Shown: positions 11,295 through 20,685 of the stretch, in pieces | How positions within the stretch are numbered: the stretch's first letter is position 1 | Layout of the letters: each line of letters begins with the position of its first letter | DNA from: Diphasiastrum complanatum | Taxonomy: Eukaryota > Streptophyta > Lycopodiopsida > Lycopodiales > Lycopodiaceae | Length of the DNA: 64,000 nucleotides | Reading direction: 5' to 3' | Assembly (NCBI GenBank): GCA_029204225.1 | Contig: CM055107.1 | Location: 8,026,472 to 8,090,471 of the forward strand | The notes under the pieces: model-generated | Told to the model about the DNA's origin: nothing | Databases searched by the model: none | What the model saw: only the letters and a program-made list of their open reading frames with translations | Made by a program: the position numbers and the translations under genes

Positions 11295-11949
11295 TGTGAA
11301 AAATACAGATCCTAAGTGGATCTAAACTCCAAGATCATTGGCTTGAATGCTTGCACTCCAAACTACATAAGCTAGGAATTGGCAACACATTCTATGCTAC
11401 CTAGAATGCAAAGAACTTGATCAAAAAGCATTTATCACAAATGGAAACTTCCATAAACATCAAGTGCGGCCCAAAATAGCATTATACAGTCCATAATACA
11501 TCAGCCTATCACTTTTGGAAAGCACCTAAGATCATACACAATAGCTTGAAGACAATACACACAACAATGCTCTCAATGGAGGAAGAAACAATGACAATGA
11601 TCTATTGATCTCAATGAAGCATACAAAAGGTTTCTCCAACCTGTTCTCCACGACTTCCCTACTATTTATGGATGAGGAAGATGACTCTCTCTCCTCTCTC
11701 TAGAAGGTACTTGACCCTAGATATTCCCTATATAGGAAAAATAGCTAAAAATGGCTTATATGACCAAAATACATCAAAATGGTCTCATTTTGAAGGGTAT
11801 GAAGTTTGACACTTCATCATACTGAAAAAATACAGTAAATAAAAACATTGTGGCCTGGTTCACACGTGCAAAACTCCAGAACCAAAACTATTTACAATTT
11901 TAGCCAATTTAGGCCTCAAACTAGCTAGGAAATGTTGACAATTTTCACA
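11295..11949 (-). repeat. 3' LTR of copia family 1
   Basis: 655 bp, starting TGTGAAAATTG and ending TTTTTCACA on the minus strand. It has the same length as the 59510-60164 LTR of the other copy and reads nearly identically. It contains a CACGTG near 11857 and a TATATA box (minus strand) near 11731. The purine tract GAAGAGGGAG just before it is the plus-strand primer. Confidence 0.9.
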
Positions 11950-14596
11950 CTCCCTCTTCAACATTGGATGCTAGTTTCAACATAGTCTTTGAGCACATTC
12001 CAAGATTAGATCTATGCATTAAATATAGGTCCTTTCCCAATGGTTTTGTGAAGATATCAGCCACACACTCCTTTGAAGAGACATGTTGAAGCTCCACCTC
12101 TTTGGCAATGACTTGATCTCTCACAAAATGGTGAGCAATCTCAATGTGCTTGCTCCTTGCATGAAAAACAGGATTGCTTGCCAAGCTTTGGGCTGAAAGG
12201 TTATCACAAAGTATGATTGGAGTCTTCTCTGGTTCCAGCAAGTGAAGATCCAATAACATCCTCTTGATCCAAAGAATCTCCTTGGTGCATGTTGTTAATG
12301 CCTTGTACTCGGCTTCGGTGGAAGATAGAGAGATAGTTGGTTGCTTCTTTGATAGCCATGAGACCACTCCATCTCCAAGATAGATTGCAAAGGCACTTGT
12401 TGACTTCCTATCCATTTGATCACCTGCAAAATCTGAATCTGAAAATCCACAAAGGTTAGGTGTAGTACCTCCATACAAGATGCCAAAATCTCTAGATCCC
12501 GAGATGTATCTAAGTACTCTCTTTCCTAGCTTCCAATGAGCCTCACTAGGATCTTGCATAAATTGACTTAGTTTACCAACCACAAAGCTTAGATCAGGTC
12601 TTGTGATGGTTAACCATATAAGAGATCCTATTAGCTTTCTATAGAGAGTAATGTCCTTGAAGGATCTTTCATTACTTCTTGTAGTTAGCTTTACATTTGA
12701 TTCCATAGGAGTAGAAACAACTTTACAATCTTCCATATGAAACCTTTTTAGAATAGAGTTAACATACTTTTCTTGACATATGAATGTAGATTTAGAAGTT
12801 CTAATAATCTCTATTCCTAAGATATAATGAAGTTTACCAAGATCTTGAATTTCAAACTCTCTTTTGAGTGCCATCTTGATTTCATCTATATCTAGATTGT
12901 TACCACCACTTAAGATAATGTCATCAACATAGATCAAAAGTAAAGTGATATCATTTTCATTCAATCTAAAGTAGAGAGAATGATCATACTCACTCATAAC
13001 AAAGTTTTGAGAAAGTAAGAAGGAATTGAGCTTAGCATACCAACTCCTTGGTGCTTGCTTTAGCCCATACAAACTCTTTTGGAGATAGCACACATGATTA
13101 GGCTCATCATGTGAAACATAGCCCTCGGGTTGCTCCATGTAAATATCTTCTTCAAGATCACCATTCAAGAAGGCATTAGTAACATCCATTTGCCACATAT
13201 CCCAATCATAAAGAGTTGCAAGAGAGATTAGGATTCGAATAGTTACCATCTTTGCCACGGGTGCAAAGGTCTCATCATAGTCAATACCATATTCTTGAGC
13301 ATACCCCTTTGCCACCAACCTTGCCTTGTACTTGTTGATTGATCCATCTTGATTTGTCTTGATCTTGAAGATCCACTTACAACCAATTGCCTTCTTGTCC
13401 TTTGGAAGCTTTACCAACCTCCATGTGTTGCTTTTGATGAGTGCTTGATGCTCATGATCCATGGCTTGGATCCATTCCTTCTTTTGAATTGCTTCACCTA
13501 CACAAGTTGGTTCATCAAAAGAGGTAAGAAAAGCAAAGTTAGAGTTGTCCACCACTTGCTTTCCTTTTTCATCATAGGTTAGCCTTGATGGCTTAGCCCT
13601 TTGCCTTTGAGTCTTCCTTGAAGTTTGCTTTGGAGTGGCATCTCCATCTTCATCCAAGACATCTTGCACATCATGATGATTAGTAGGCACATCAACATCA
13701 ACATCAACAACATTGGAAACATTCTCTTCATGAAAGATGACATCCCTACTTATGACAACTTTCTTTGTAGAAGGAATGTACACTTTGTAAGCCTTGCTTA
13801 CTTCACTATAGCCAACAAACACACCCTTCTTTGATGAAGGATCTTCTTTAGTTCTATCATCAAGTGTGATATTGACAAAACATGTACATCCAAAGATCCT
13901 ACAATGCTTGACACTCGGCCTTCTACCATAAAGAACCTCATGAGGAGTTTTACCATCCAAGGAAGCACTTGTCCATCTATTACATAGATAGTTAGCACAT
14001 GCTAAAGCTTCCCCCCAAAAAGACTTAGCAAGATTAGCATGTAGTCTCATTGCCTTGGCACATTCACAAAGGGTTCTATTCTTCCTCTCGGCCACTCCAT
14101 TCTGTTGTGGAGTCCTAGGACTAGACATCTCCCTCTTAATCCCATGTGCTATACAAAAGTCTTTGAACCTATTTGAGGTGTATTCCCCTCCATTATCAGA
14201 TCTTAAGCATTTGATCTTTGTATTGAATTGGTTTTCCATTTCATTCTTGAACTTGACAAATGCAGCAAACACTTCATCCTTACTTTTAAGAAGATAGATC
14301 CAAGTATACCTACTAAAGTCATCAATGAAAGTTGCATACATCTTTGCCCCACCATTGCTAGTTGTACTAGAAGAATGAATATCAGAATGCACAAGTTGAA
14401 AAGCTTCTTTAGATCTAGAAGTAGATCTAGAATAAGCAAGTCTATGAGATTTGGACAAGGCACAATGTTCACAAACACTATTGTTTGCAACAAGACTTTT
14501 AGGGAGACCAAGAACAAGCTCTTTCTTTGCCATTACCTCCAAAGATTTGAAGTTGGGATGGCCCAACCTCTTGTGCCAAACTTCTTGGTTTGTCAA
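11945..14596 (-). CDS. Copia family 1 Pol (integrase, RT, RNase H), uninterrupted 883-codon frame
   Basis: The frame starts inside GAG-pre-integrase (VWHKRLGHPNF, CEHCALSK). It then has integrase with the acidic residues in HSDIH, RSDNGGEY and NGVAERKNRT, reverse transcriptase with MDVTNAFLNGDL and the catalytic LIYVDDII, and RNase H with SDSDFAGD, SLSSTEAEYKAL and CDNLSA. It ends HFVRDQVIAKEVELQHV...TKPL, and its TGA lies inside the first bases of the 3' LTR. All catalytic motifs are present and no stop interrupts it, but the start is a truncation point: gag and protease are lost and the first codon is not a natural start. The remaining 5' LTR ends with its TATA box only about 15 bp upstream of the frame. 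The protein alone could not support an autonomous cycle. Confidence 0.9.
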   Translation of the reverse strand: MTNQEVWHKRLGHPNFKSLEVMAKKELVLGLPKSLVANNSVCEHCALSKSHRLAYSRSTSRSKEAFQLVHSDIHSSSTTSNGGAKMYATFIDDFSRYTWIYLLKSKDEVFAAFVKFKNEMENQFNTKIKCLRSDNGGEYTSNRFKDFCIAHGIKREMSSPRTPQQNGVAERKNRTLCECAKAMRLHANLAKSFWGEALACANYLCNRWTSASLDGKTPHEVLYGRRPSVKHCRIFGCTCFVNITLDDRTKEDPSSKKGVFVGYSEVSKAYKVYIPSTKKVVISRDVIFHEENVSNVVDVDVDVPTNHHDVQDVLDEDGDATPKQTSRKTQRQRAKPSRLTYDEKGKQVVDNSNFAFLTSFDEPTCVGEAIQKKEWIQAMDHEHQALIKSNTWRLVKLPKDKKAIGCKWIFKIKTNQDGSINKYKARLVAKGYAQEYGIDYDETFAPVAKMVTIRILISLATLYDWDMWQMDVTNAFLNGDLEEDIYMEQPEGYVSHDEPNHVCYLQKSLYGLKQAPRSWYAKLNSFLLSQNFVMSEYDHSLYFRLNENDITLLLIYVDDIILSGGNNLDIDEIKMALKREFEIQDLGKLHYILGIEIIRTSKSTFICQEKYVNSILKRFHMEDCKVVSTPMESNVKLTTRSNERSFKDITLYRKLIGSLIWLTITRPDLSFVVGKLSQFMQDPSEAHWKLGKRVLRYISGSRDFGILYGGTTPNLCGFSDSDFAGDQMDRKSTSAFAIYLGDGVVSWLSKKQPTISLSSTEAEYKALTTCTKEILWIKRMLLDLHLLEPEKTPIILCDNLSAQSLASNPVFHARSKHIEIAHHFVRDQVIAKEVELQHVSSKECVADIFTKPLGKDLYLMHRSNLGMCSKTMLKLASNVEEGV

Positions 14597-14603
14597 TTGC
14601 TCC

Positions 14604-14826
14604 CCTATATAGGAAAAATAGCTAAAAATGGCTTATATGACCAAAATACATCAAAATGGTCTCATTTTGAAGGGTATGAAGTTTGACACTTCATCATACT
14701 GAAAAAATACAGTAAATAAAAACATTGTGGCCTGGTTCACACGTGTGAAACTCCAGAACCAAAACTATTTACAATTTTAGCCAATTTAGGCCTCAAACTA
14801 GCTAGGAAATGTTGACAATATTCACA
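14604..14826 (-). repeat. Truncated 5' LTR of copia family 1 (U3 only)
   Basis: The first roughly 220 bp of the family-1 LTR on the minus strand, from TGTGAATATTGTC to CCTATATAGGG. It breaks off just after the TATA box and joins pol. It contains a perfect TTCACACGTGTGAA palindrome at 14737-14750. Confidence 0.85.
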
Positions 14827-14831
14827 GTGTC

Positions 14832-15360
14832 TACATCTCTTGCCCAACTTGCATCTGAAAAACCACAGAGAATATTGAGTTTGTCGTTTTCGACTCCTCC
14901 ATAACAAATGCAAATGTCCATAGTAGCTCGAAGATATCTCATGACTCTGATAAGAGCCTTCCAATGTGTTACACCAGGATTGGTCATATACTGACTCAAG
15001 GAGCTGACTTCAAAAGCTATGTCTGGTCTTGTACAAATCATCACGTAGATAAGAGATCCTATTATCAAATGATAAGGGTACTCAGGCATCTGCTCCTTCT
15101 CTTTGATTGTTTGGGGACACTGGTCATTCGACATCTTGACTCCTGGATCCATTGGTGAGAGAGCTAATTTGCAATTCATCAGATTATATCTGATTAAGAC
15201 ATTGTGAATGTATCTTTGTTGGGAAATATAGATCAACTTCTATTTTTTGTCTCTTTGGATTTGAATACCTAGACAGTAATGAGCTTCACCCAGATCGACC
15301 ATGTCGAATTCAGAAGATAGCATTGTCTTAGCTTCCTTTATCAAATCGATACTGAGTGAT
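14832..15360 (-). pseudogene. Copia family 4 reverse transcriptase / start of RNase H
   Basis: The minus strand encodes the end of RT (SSEFDMVDLGEAHYCLGIQI, QQRYIHNVL, IGSLIYVMICTRPDIAF, VSSLSQYM) and the start of RNase H (GFSDASWARDVDT). One stop follows the QRDKK block near 15239. The frame continues into 11289-10838 across the nested family-1 insertion. Upstream, RT breaks off at about 15360, where gag sequence of the same orientation follows, so an internal deletion has removed the end of gag, protease, integrase and the first half of RT including YVDD. Confidence 0.8.
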
Positions 15361-15846
15361 GAGATGGCTCGAGACACATTCTGCTTCAGACATCTTTATG
15401 TTGAAGAATTTCTTTCTCAAATGTAATTTGGATGTGGTATCCTTGATACCATGGAGAGTTGCTAGGATGTCCCATGCATCCTTAGCAGTCTGAACAACAC
15501 TTATGTGAATGATTTGAGTGTCTCTGATGTTGAGAGTGATGTAGGCAAATGCCTTGCCATCTTTTAGTCACCATTTGGTGATAGTGGCTGCATCCCCCTC
15601 TGGTTTAACCTCTATGCCATCAACGATGTCCCATAGTTCCTTGGCTAATAGTATGGTCTTCATTTTGAGCTTCCAGAGATGGTAGTTCAAAATGAAAAAC
15701 TAGTAGGTAGATCCATTTTGGTGAGTGAAATCGTTGGTAGATACAATGATTTCAGAATACTGTTGGCTGCGCGCTTGCTAGAACAACGACTTGGTAGAGA
15801 CAAGTCTTGATAATCCACAGATAATGTGTAGATTTTTGAACTGCCC
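15361..15846 (-). pseudogene. Copia gag N-terminal fragment (family 4)
   Basis: Downstream (minus strand) of the PBS at 15847-15858, the translation shows a Gag-like N-terminus: YHLWKLKMKTIL, ELWDIVDG, KPEGDAA, KAFAYITLNI, AKDAWDIL and LHLRKKFF. This is the UBN2/DUF4219-type Gag of plant copia elements, which forms the particle. Two stops and a frame change are visible, and the region ends in the deletion junction with RT at about 15360. Confidence 0.7.
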
Positions 15847-15858
15847 GCTCTGATACCA
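15847..15858 (-). promoter_or_regulatory. Primer-binding site (initiator Met tRNA)
   Basis: GCTCTGATACCA, the exact complement of TGGTATCAGAGC. It is directly followed on its right by TGTCGTAAATTT, i.e. an LTR that ends ...TTACGACA on the minus strand. Confidence 0.85.
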
Positions 15859-16340
15859 TGTCGTAAATTTATGGTATTGGTAGCGGAAGACTGAGCGCGT
15901 GTGGTGCGTGGATTAGAAGCACCACAGTTAGCAGCAGAATGTTCAAAATTAAGGAATAAAGAAATGCGCAATGGAACAACAACTGAGTGGAGACAAAATG
16001 TAATCTGATTTGAGTACAAAATGTAATCTGATTTGAGTACAACACAAAGAGTACAATCGCAAGAAGTGAAAACTTCAGCTGGTTGAGCGTGATAACGTTG
16101 GCTATAGAGTGAGAACTTCGATCGTTGTGTGTGATAACACATGCAACAAAACTATCTGAAGGAATTGATAGAAACAATTATCAGATGTTTTTTTTGGATA
16201 TCAGTTGAATCCTTGAAGAAGTTTTCTGATGAAGATACTTATCTTGATATACTCAAAATATCTACAACTACTTCTTCTACAGTTATTACAACCGCCTCAT
16301 AACTACAACTATATGTACAATGTAGGCGGATTGTCAATGC
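15859..16340 (-). repeat. Probable 5' LTR end of copia family 4 (right border unknown)
   Basis: Starts at the LTR end next to the PBS and contains a short tandem duplication (GTAATCTGATTTGAGTACAA twice, from about 15998 and 16020). The outer border could not be fixed. It does not resemble the presumed 3' LTR at 9022-10837, so the two ends may come from different elements. Confidence 0.4.
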
Positions 16341-17815
16341 GAAGTCTTTGGGTCGAATTTTAGACTGACAATATTGAACTTTACAAAGTATCGAAAAAAT
16401 ATATACAAAGTATCAATTTTTACACTGGGTCAAAAATGCTGGAAAGTAAGCCCACAGTTTTCTCCATGGTGAATGACTAATTTCTATTTCATGATTCTTC
16501 CTACATGTTTATTGATCATTAAGGCTAGGGTCAGGTGAAACCAACTTTGGTTCTACGTCTGCTCATCTGATACCTGCAAGAATCACAAACTTAGATAGCC
16601 AATTTATTTGAAGAATGTCTACAACGGGCTTCCGGCTAATCTCCAGCAAAGGGTAACCAATCCTGTCATAATTTCAAGGTTCAGATGTCAAGTCTAATAA
16701 CTTGAAGTCATTGAAGACTTGGCCATCTTCAAAGACTTCCACAAAACTTGACATCTGAAATAAGTATGTAGTAATACATTACATTTTCAACAGTCTGTAG
16801 AAATACACTATGTTTTCAACAGCTTCGACTTTTTCACATTTCCTCGAAATGAGAAAACTTGCGTAGTTCAAAAGTTTAACTATTTTTAACACACCTTCGG
16901 CTTTTTGCGAAAAATGCGAAGAGAGAGAAAATTTCCGAAGGTCATCTATTTTCATGAGTTAAATTGTTTTAAAGACACCTTCGCCTTTTTAAGAGCACCT
17001 TTAGTTTTAGCAAAAAATGCGAAGAGAGAGAAAATCTCAAAGGTCGTCTAAAATAAACGAGGAACGTTCCAACGATGTCCTCGTCCACGTCAACAATGAT
17101 GATTCATTGACCATATACTCTATGTACAATTGTCACAAAAGCCACATACTTCCAAGTACAATGGCTTTCATAATTAGGTGATAATCATTCAATGTAATTA
17201 ATACACAGATAAAATCTATAAATAGATCATCCAAGCACATAGTAGTGATTGCTCTGTCTATGAGACACATTATTTAAGCCTTCCAATTGCGTCGTCATTT
17301 TAGGTTGTAATTGCTATTTGTATTGTGCTTCAGTGTAATATAGCAACATCATGTTTTTATCTGTGTACAATGTAGATGAATGCTTGTTGTGCTTGAATGC
17401 ACTTTCATTGCTGTTTAATCATGCTTGTTTATTCACTCTGATCAGAACACGGACGTCTATGGCTCCTCAATTTCTGATCAGACGATGGCTGTCTTTGATG
17501 CTTGAGGAACTCACGATATCATACTGCTCTTTCATTAATTTTAAAACTATACTTCACATTGGATCTGATTTCAGTAGTACCACGTACAAACCATCTCTAA
17601 TCTCTTCGGTGGACTGTACTCTTGTTTTAGAGTGTGAATTGCTTTTTAAGATCTTGTTGGGCAATCTGAACACCTAAAGCTGTGATTACATTTATCATAA
17701 GTTATCTATTGGACTGTTTTTGCATTTAGCAGCCGATTAGAATGGGAGAGCTGTTCCGCAATATTCTTGCTCTCTTCTTCGTTCATTTTCTTCTATGTCC
17801 CTTGCCCCATCAGAT
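16341..17815 (+). other. No gene; probable LTR preceding the PBS at 17816, with tandem repeats
   Basis: No coding content. It ends ...CCATCA-GAT before a primer-binding site, so at least the right part should be an LTR. Two tandem units at about 16896-17056 share GCGAAGAGAGAGAAAAT and flanking CACCTT blocks (spacing about 95 bp). Confidence 0.4.
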
Positions 17816-18176
17816 TGGTATCAGAGCTTACTTCAAATAAACCAAGAGATTAAGTTTGTTCTATTTGTATACTGTTATCATGTCTCATATAGGTAGCTCC
17901 TCATCTTCATCACTCAGTGAAGCTAGAGTCATTGACAAGTTCAATGGTTCTAACTTCTACATTTGGAAGTTAAAACTTAGAATGATGTTGATAGATAGAG
18001 ATCTTTGGGATGTAGTAGAAGGTGCAGACTTGAAACCAGAAGATGGTGATCAAGCAAAGGCCCGAAGGATCAAAGATCAGAAGGCCTTAGCATGTATCAC
18101 ACTCAATCTGGCCGATTCCCAAATATCTCACGTTACCACGTGCAAAACATTGAAGGAAGCACTAGACTTGTTATGA
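17816..18176 (+). pseudogene. PBS and copia gag N-terminal fragment
   Basis: An exact TGGTATCAGAGC at 17816-17827 is followed by an open frame of about 100 codons (ATG at 17880) with the plant copia Gag start: KFNGSNFYIWKLKLRMMLIDRDLWDVVEG, then KALACITLNLADSQ and TLKEALDLL. The frame stops at 18174-18176, and the next bases still resemble Gag in broken form (LYETH-type). The rest of the element is absent. It is closest in style to the family-4 gag at 15361-15846 but lies on the opposite strand. Confidence 0.75.
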
Positions 18177-19386
18177 AGTCTTTATGAGACTCACGTTTGA
18201 GAGTTCGAGGTCTATGGTCATCAAAGAGCGAGAAGTAGAGAACTAGTGCATTGTTTTAGGCATACGAAGGCTTGTCGAGCTCAATATTGGGATTCTTAGC
18301 CTATGCATAAGAACATACAGGTAAAAAGTGAGCAAAATGTAAGAATTTTGTAGTTGGTACTTGAAAAAGAAAAGGTGAGGGTTACGGCTTTTTCGCAAAA
18401 GCAATAATAATTTTACCATATGTGCATCATTTTGGATGTCGTAAGGATAGGGAGGCAGTTGTACTAGGTCACTAAACAACCACGAAGAGGATGAAGTAGT
18501 AGTTTTAAGTGGCCATTGGCCTGAGGGAGGCTTGTGAGCATGAAGTTTGATTGTTGTTGAATTTCTATCCTCTCCATCCCTTATCTCGTTGCTAATCTAG
18601 ATCCATCCATTCTGTATGTAAATACCTATACAGTCTATAGAAATACTCTATGTCTAAATACAAGCTTTTGAAGTCGTCACAAGGCCTCGCAAGAAGATCA
18701 TTTGAGGTCAATAATGGTCTTCCCAAAATGTTCATAAATATCGCAAGGCACCGCAAGAGCCTTACTTGCAGCCAATAACAAAGGCTAGTTCAAAGGCCTC
18801 ACTCTTGGAGTTAATCTTCACTCCTACTCACCTCAATTAATTTCTTGAGCACTATGTATTCTCTCTCTACATCGACAATAGTCTTACTCGCATAAGTCGA
18901 ACAGTTTGTACACTAACTTTGAAGCAAAGTAGGATCGACGTCGACTTCACCGACTCAACCGAAGTCTATCGACGACTTCAACTCCATTGGCATCTTCTCA
19001 AGGGAGAACAAGTCAACTCGACTCATTTGACACCTTCGACGATTGTCGACTACCACTATTCAAAATGGAGCTCATTGTCTACTCTATACAGTGCAAACTA
19101 CGTCACCATTCACTGTGCAATAACCGCATCACTTCACGACGGTTACCCGCACATTTCTAATCTTCACGACTACTACAACTGATGTGTATATACATACAAT
19201 AATTTAGTAACTAATAGATGATGATTCATACCAGAGAAATTCAGTCAATAATCAGTGGTAGCGTGAATCAGAGTTCCTCCATGAACTCCTTTGTATTAGA
19301 CTATCTGATTCCATGGGATCAGAGATTTTAGAGAGAGTGAAAGTAATTCAAAAGTAGATATCACAGCACGTAGTGTGCTACTACAG
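18177..19386. other. No gene; decayed repeats
   Basis: No recognisable coding region; an 87-codon open frame near 18919-19182 has no family motif. A segment near 18567-18640 (CTATCCTCTCCATCCC, then GCTAATCTAGATCCAT) recurs in degenerate form near 19949-20020, so the two flank the tRNA-like LTR as an old direct repeat. Confidence 0.5.
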
Positions 19387-19524
19387 TGTGTTAGAAAGTG
19401 TCAAGGCTACAGCCCTTGCACAACACTCTAGGAACACAAATGGATAAGTAGCTTAGTGGTAGAGCACCCCACTGGAATGGGGGAGGTCCTAGGTTCAATC
19501 CTTAGCCCGAAAAAAATCTTCACA
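19387..19524 (+). repeat. Short LTR candidate (138 bp) carrying a tRNA-like module
   Basis: Begins TGTGTTAG and ends TTCACA immediately before an exact TGGTATCAGAGC at 19525. Inside, 19443-19510 has a Pol III A box (TAGCTTAGTGG at 19449-19459), an anticodon-arm-like CCCCA...TGGGG, and a B box (GGTTCAATCCT from 19492). Size and plan match the 144-bp LTR-like sequence at 34443-34586. The left border is inferred from the TG/CA rule only. Confidence 0.5.
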
Positions 19525-20685
19525 TGGTATCAGAGCTTGTGTTGCAGGTTATGAAAGGATCATTCACATTTATCAAAGATTTGGAGGAGCTTCTATCTCT
19601 AGAGCATGCTAGAATAGTTTCTACTCAAAAATCAAGAATTTTGCATATGTAGAATTGATCTTTCGTAGATCCAAACTCAATTTAGGTTTATGAACTTGAG
19701 GAATTCCGATTTCACACTTGGCTTACTAAAATTGGTTGATTTTTGATGCATTAGAAAGTCTTCGTTGGAGGCTACAAGATTCAATATCAACTTTGTTGCA
19801 ATTGCATGTAGAAATTGGAAGATTCATTTTTTTTTGTAATTTTGTCAAAACTCTAATTGTGATTGGATCTCTATTTTTTGAGGTTGCATAATGTGAGATC
19901 CCAGCTTCTTTATGATGTCCTTTGGTATTTGTGCATAGCAATGTTGGATTCCTATCCTCTCCATCCCTATCTCTTAGCTAATCTAGATCCATTCATTTAT
20001 TATAAAGATTTGTACAGTCGCATACTCTACATAAATATGTATGTTTTTGAACAATCTTCCAAAATACACAAAAATTGCAAACATATATCAATATGACAAG
20101 CTTCTAATCGACACTCATCAAATCTGCTCTGATCGATCATGTCGAAGACACTCGACTCGACAATTGTCGAAGCTGCTAAAGTTGATATCCTATTGAGTCA
20201 ACTATCTATCTTCATGCCCATGATTTTCATAGAATCTCTAACAAAATAGATTCAGCTCAATAGCGACTGCTAACAACATGTAGTGCCTTAATATCTAGAT
20301 TGTAAATCTATCCATTAGGCATTCTTGTAATTGTAGTGCTACCATGTATAAATTATGAAAGTACTGTACTTTAGGACCATAAGTGGATCTTAGAAAGATC
20401 CCCAAGGTTGATTGGATGCTTGCTTAACAATCTATCAAAAATCTAGTCATACAAATGTTGATCTAGATTGGCAATTTGACAAATAGGCAAGATTCATTAG
20501 ATTGTTGGTAGATCATAGGTTGATCAAGATTTCTTCATTCTATGTGTTGATTTGCTAGTGATAAGTGCTAGAAGAGAATTGAGAGGTTCCATATCTTGAT
20601 TTCTTTTTGGAAACATTTGTTGTATTTCAAAAGAGTGCTTTGTGCATTAGAACAGGTTGAAAGAGAAAGACCAGGTCATTGCAAC
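19525..20685 (+). other. PBS and following non-coding sequence
   Basis: Begins with TGGTATCAGAGC at 19525-19536, then leader-like sequence without coding content. The last part (about 20340-20685) looks like the leader of the family-1-related copia gag that starts at 20686. Confidence 0.45.

Larger units (their letters stand above)
11295..14826 (-). mobile_element. Copia family 1 element, internally deleted, nested in family 4
   Basis: The element is flanked by GTGTC at 11290-11294 and 14827-14831. In minus orientation it has a truncated 5' LTR (14826-14604), then directly the pol gene (14596-11945), then a complete 655-bp 3' LTR (11949-11295). The 3' part of the 5' LTR, the PBS, gag and protease are gone. 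The junction shows a short G-run shared by LTR and pol, typical of illegitimate recombination. A longer member of the same family starts at 59510 and is nearly identical where they overlap. Confidence 0.9.

Noticed and set aside
18919..19182. 87-codon open frame
   Set aside because: No recognisable motif, no homologue in the window and no coding context; length is within chance expectation.
19443..19510. Functional tRNA gene
   Set aside because: Acceptor ends do not pair, the anticodon loop is one base short, and it lies inside the LTR-like unit.
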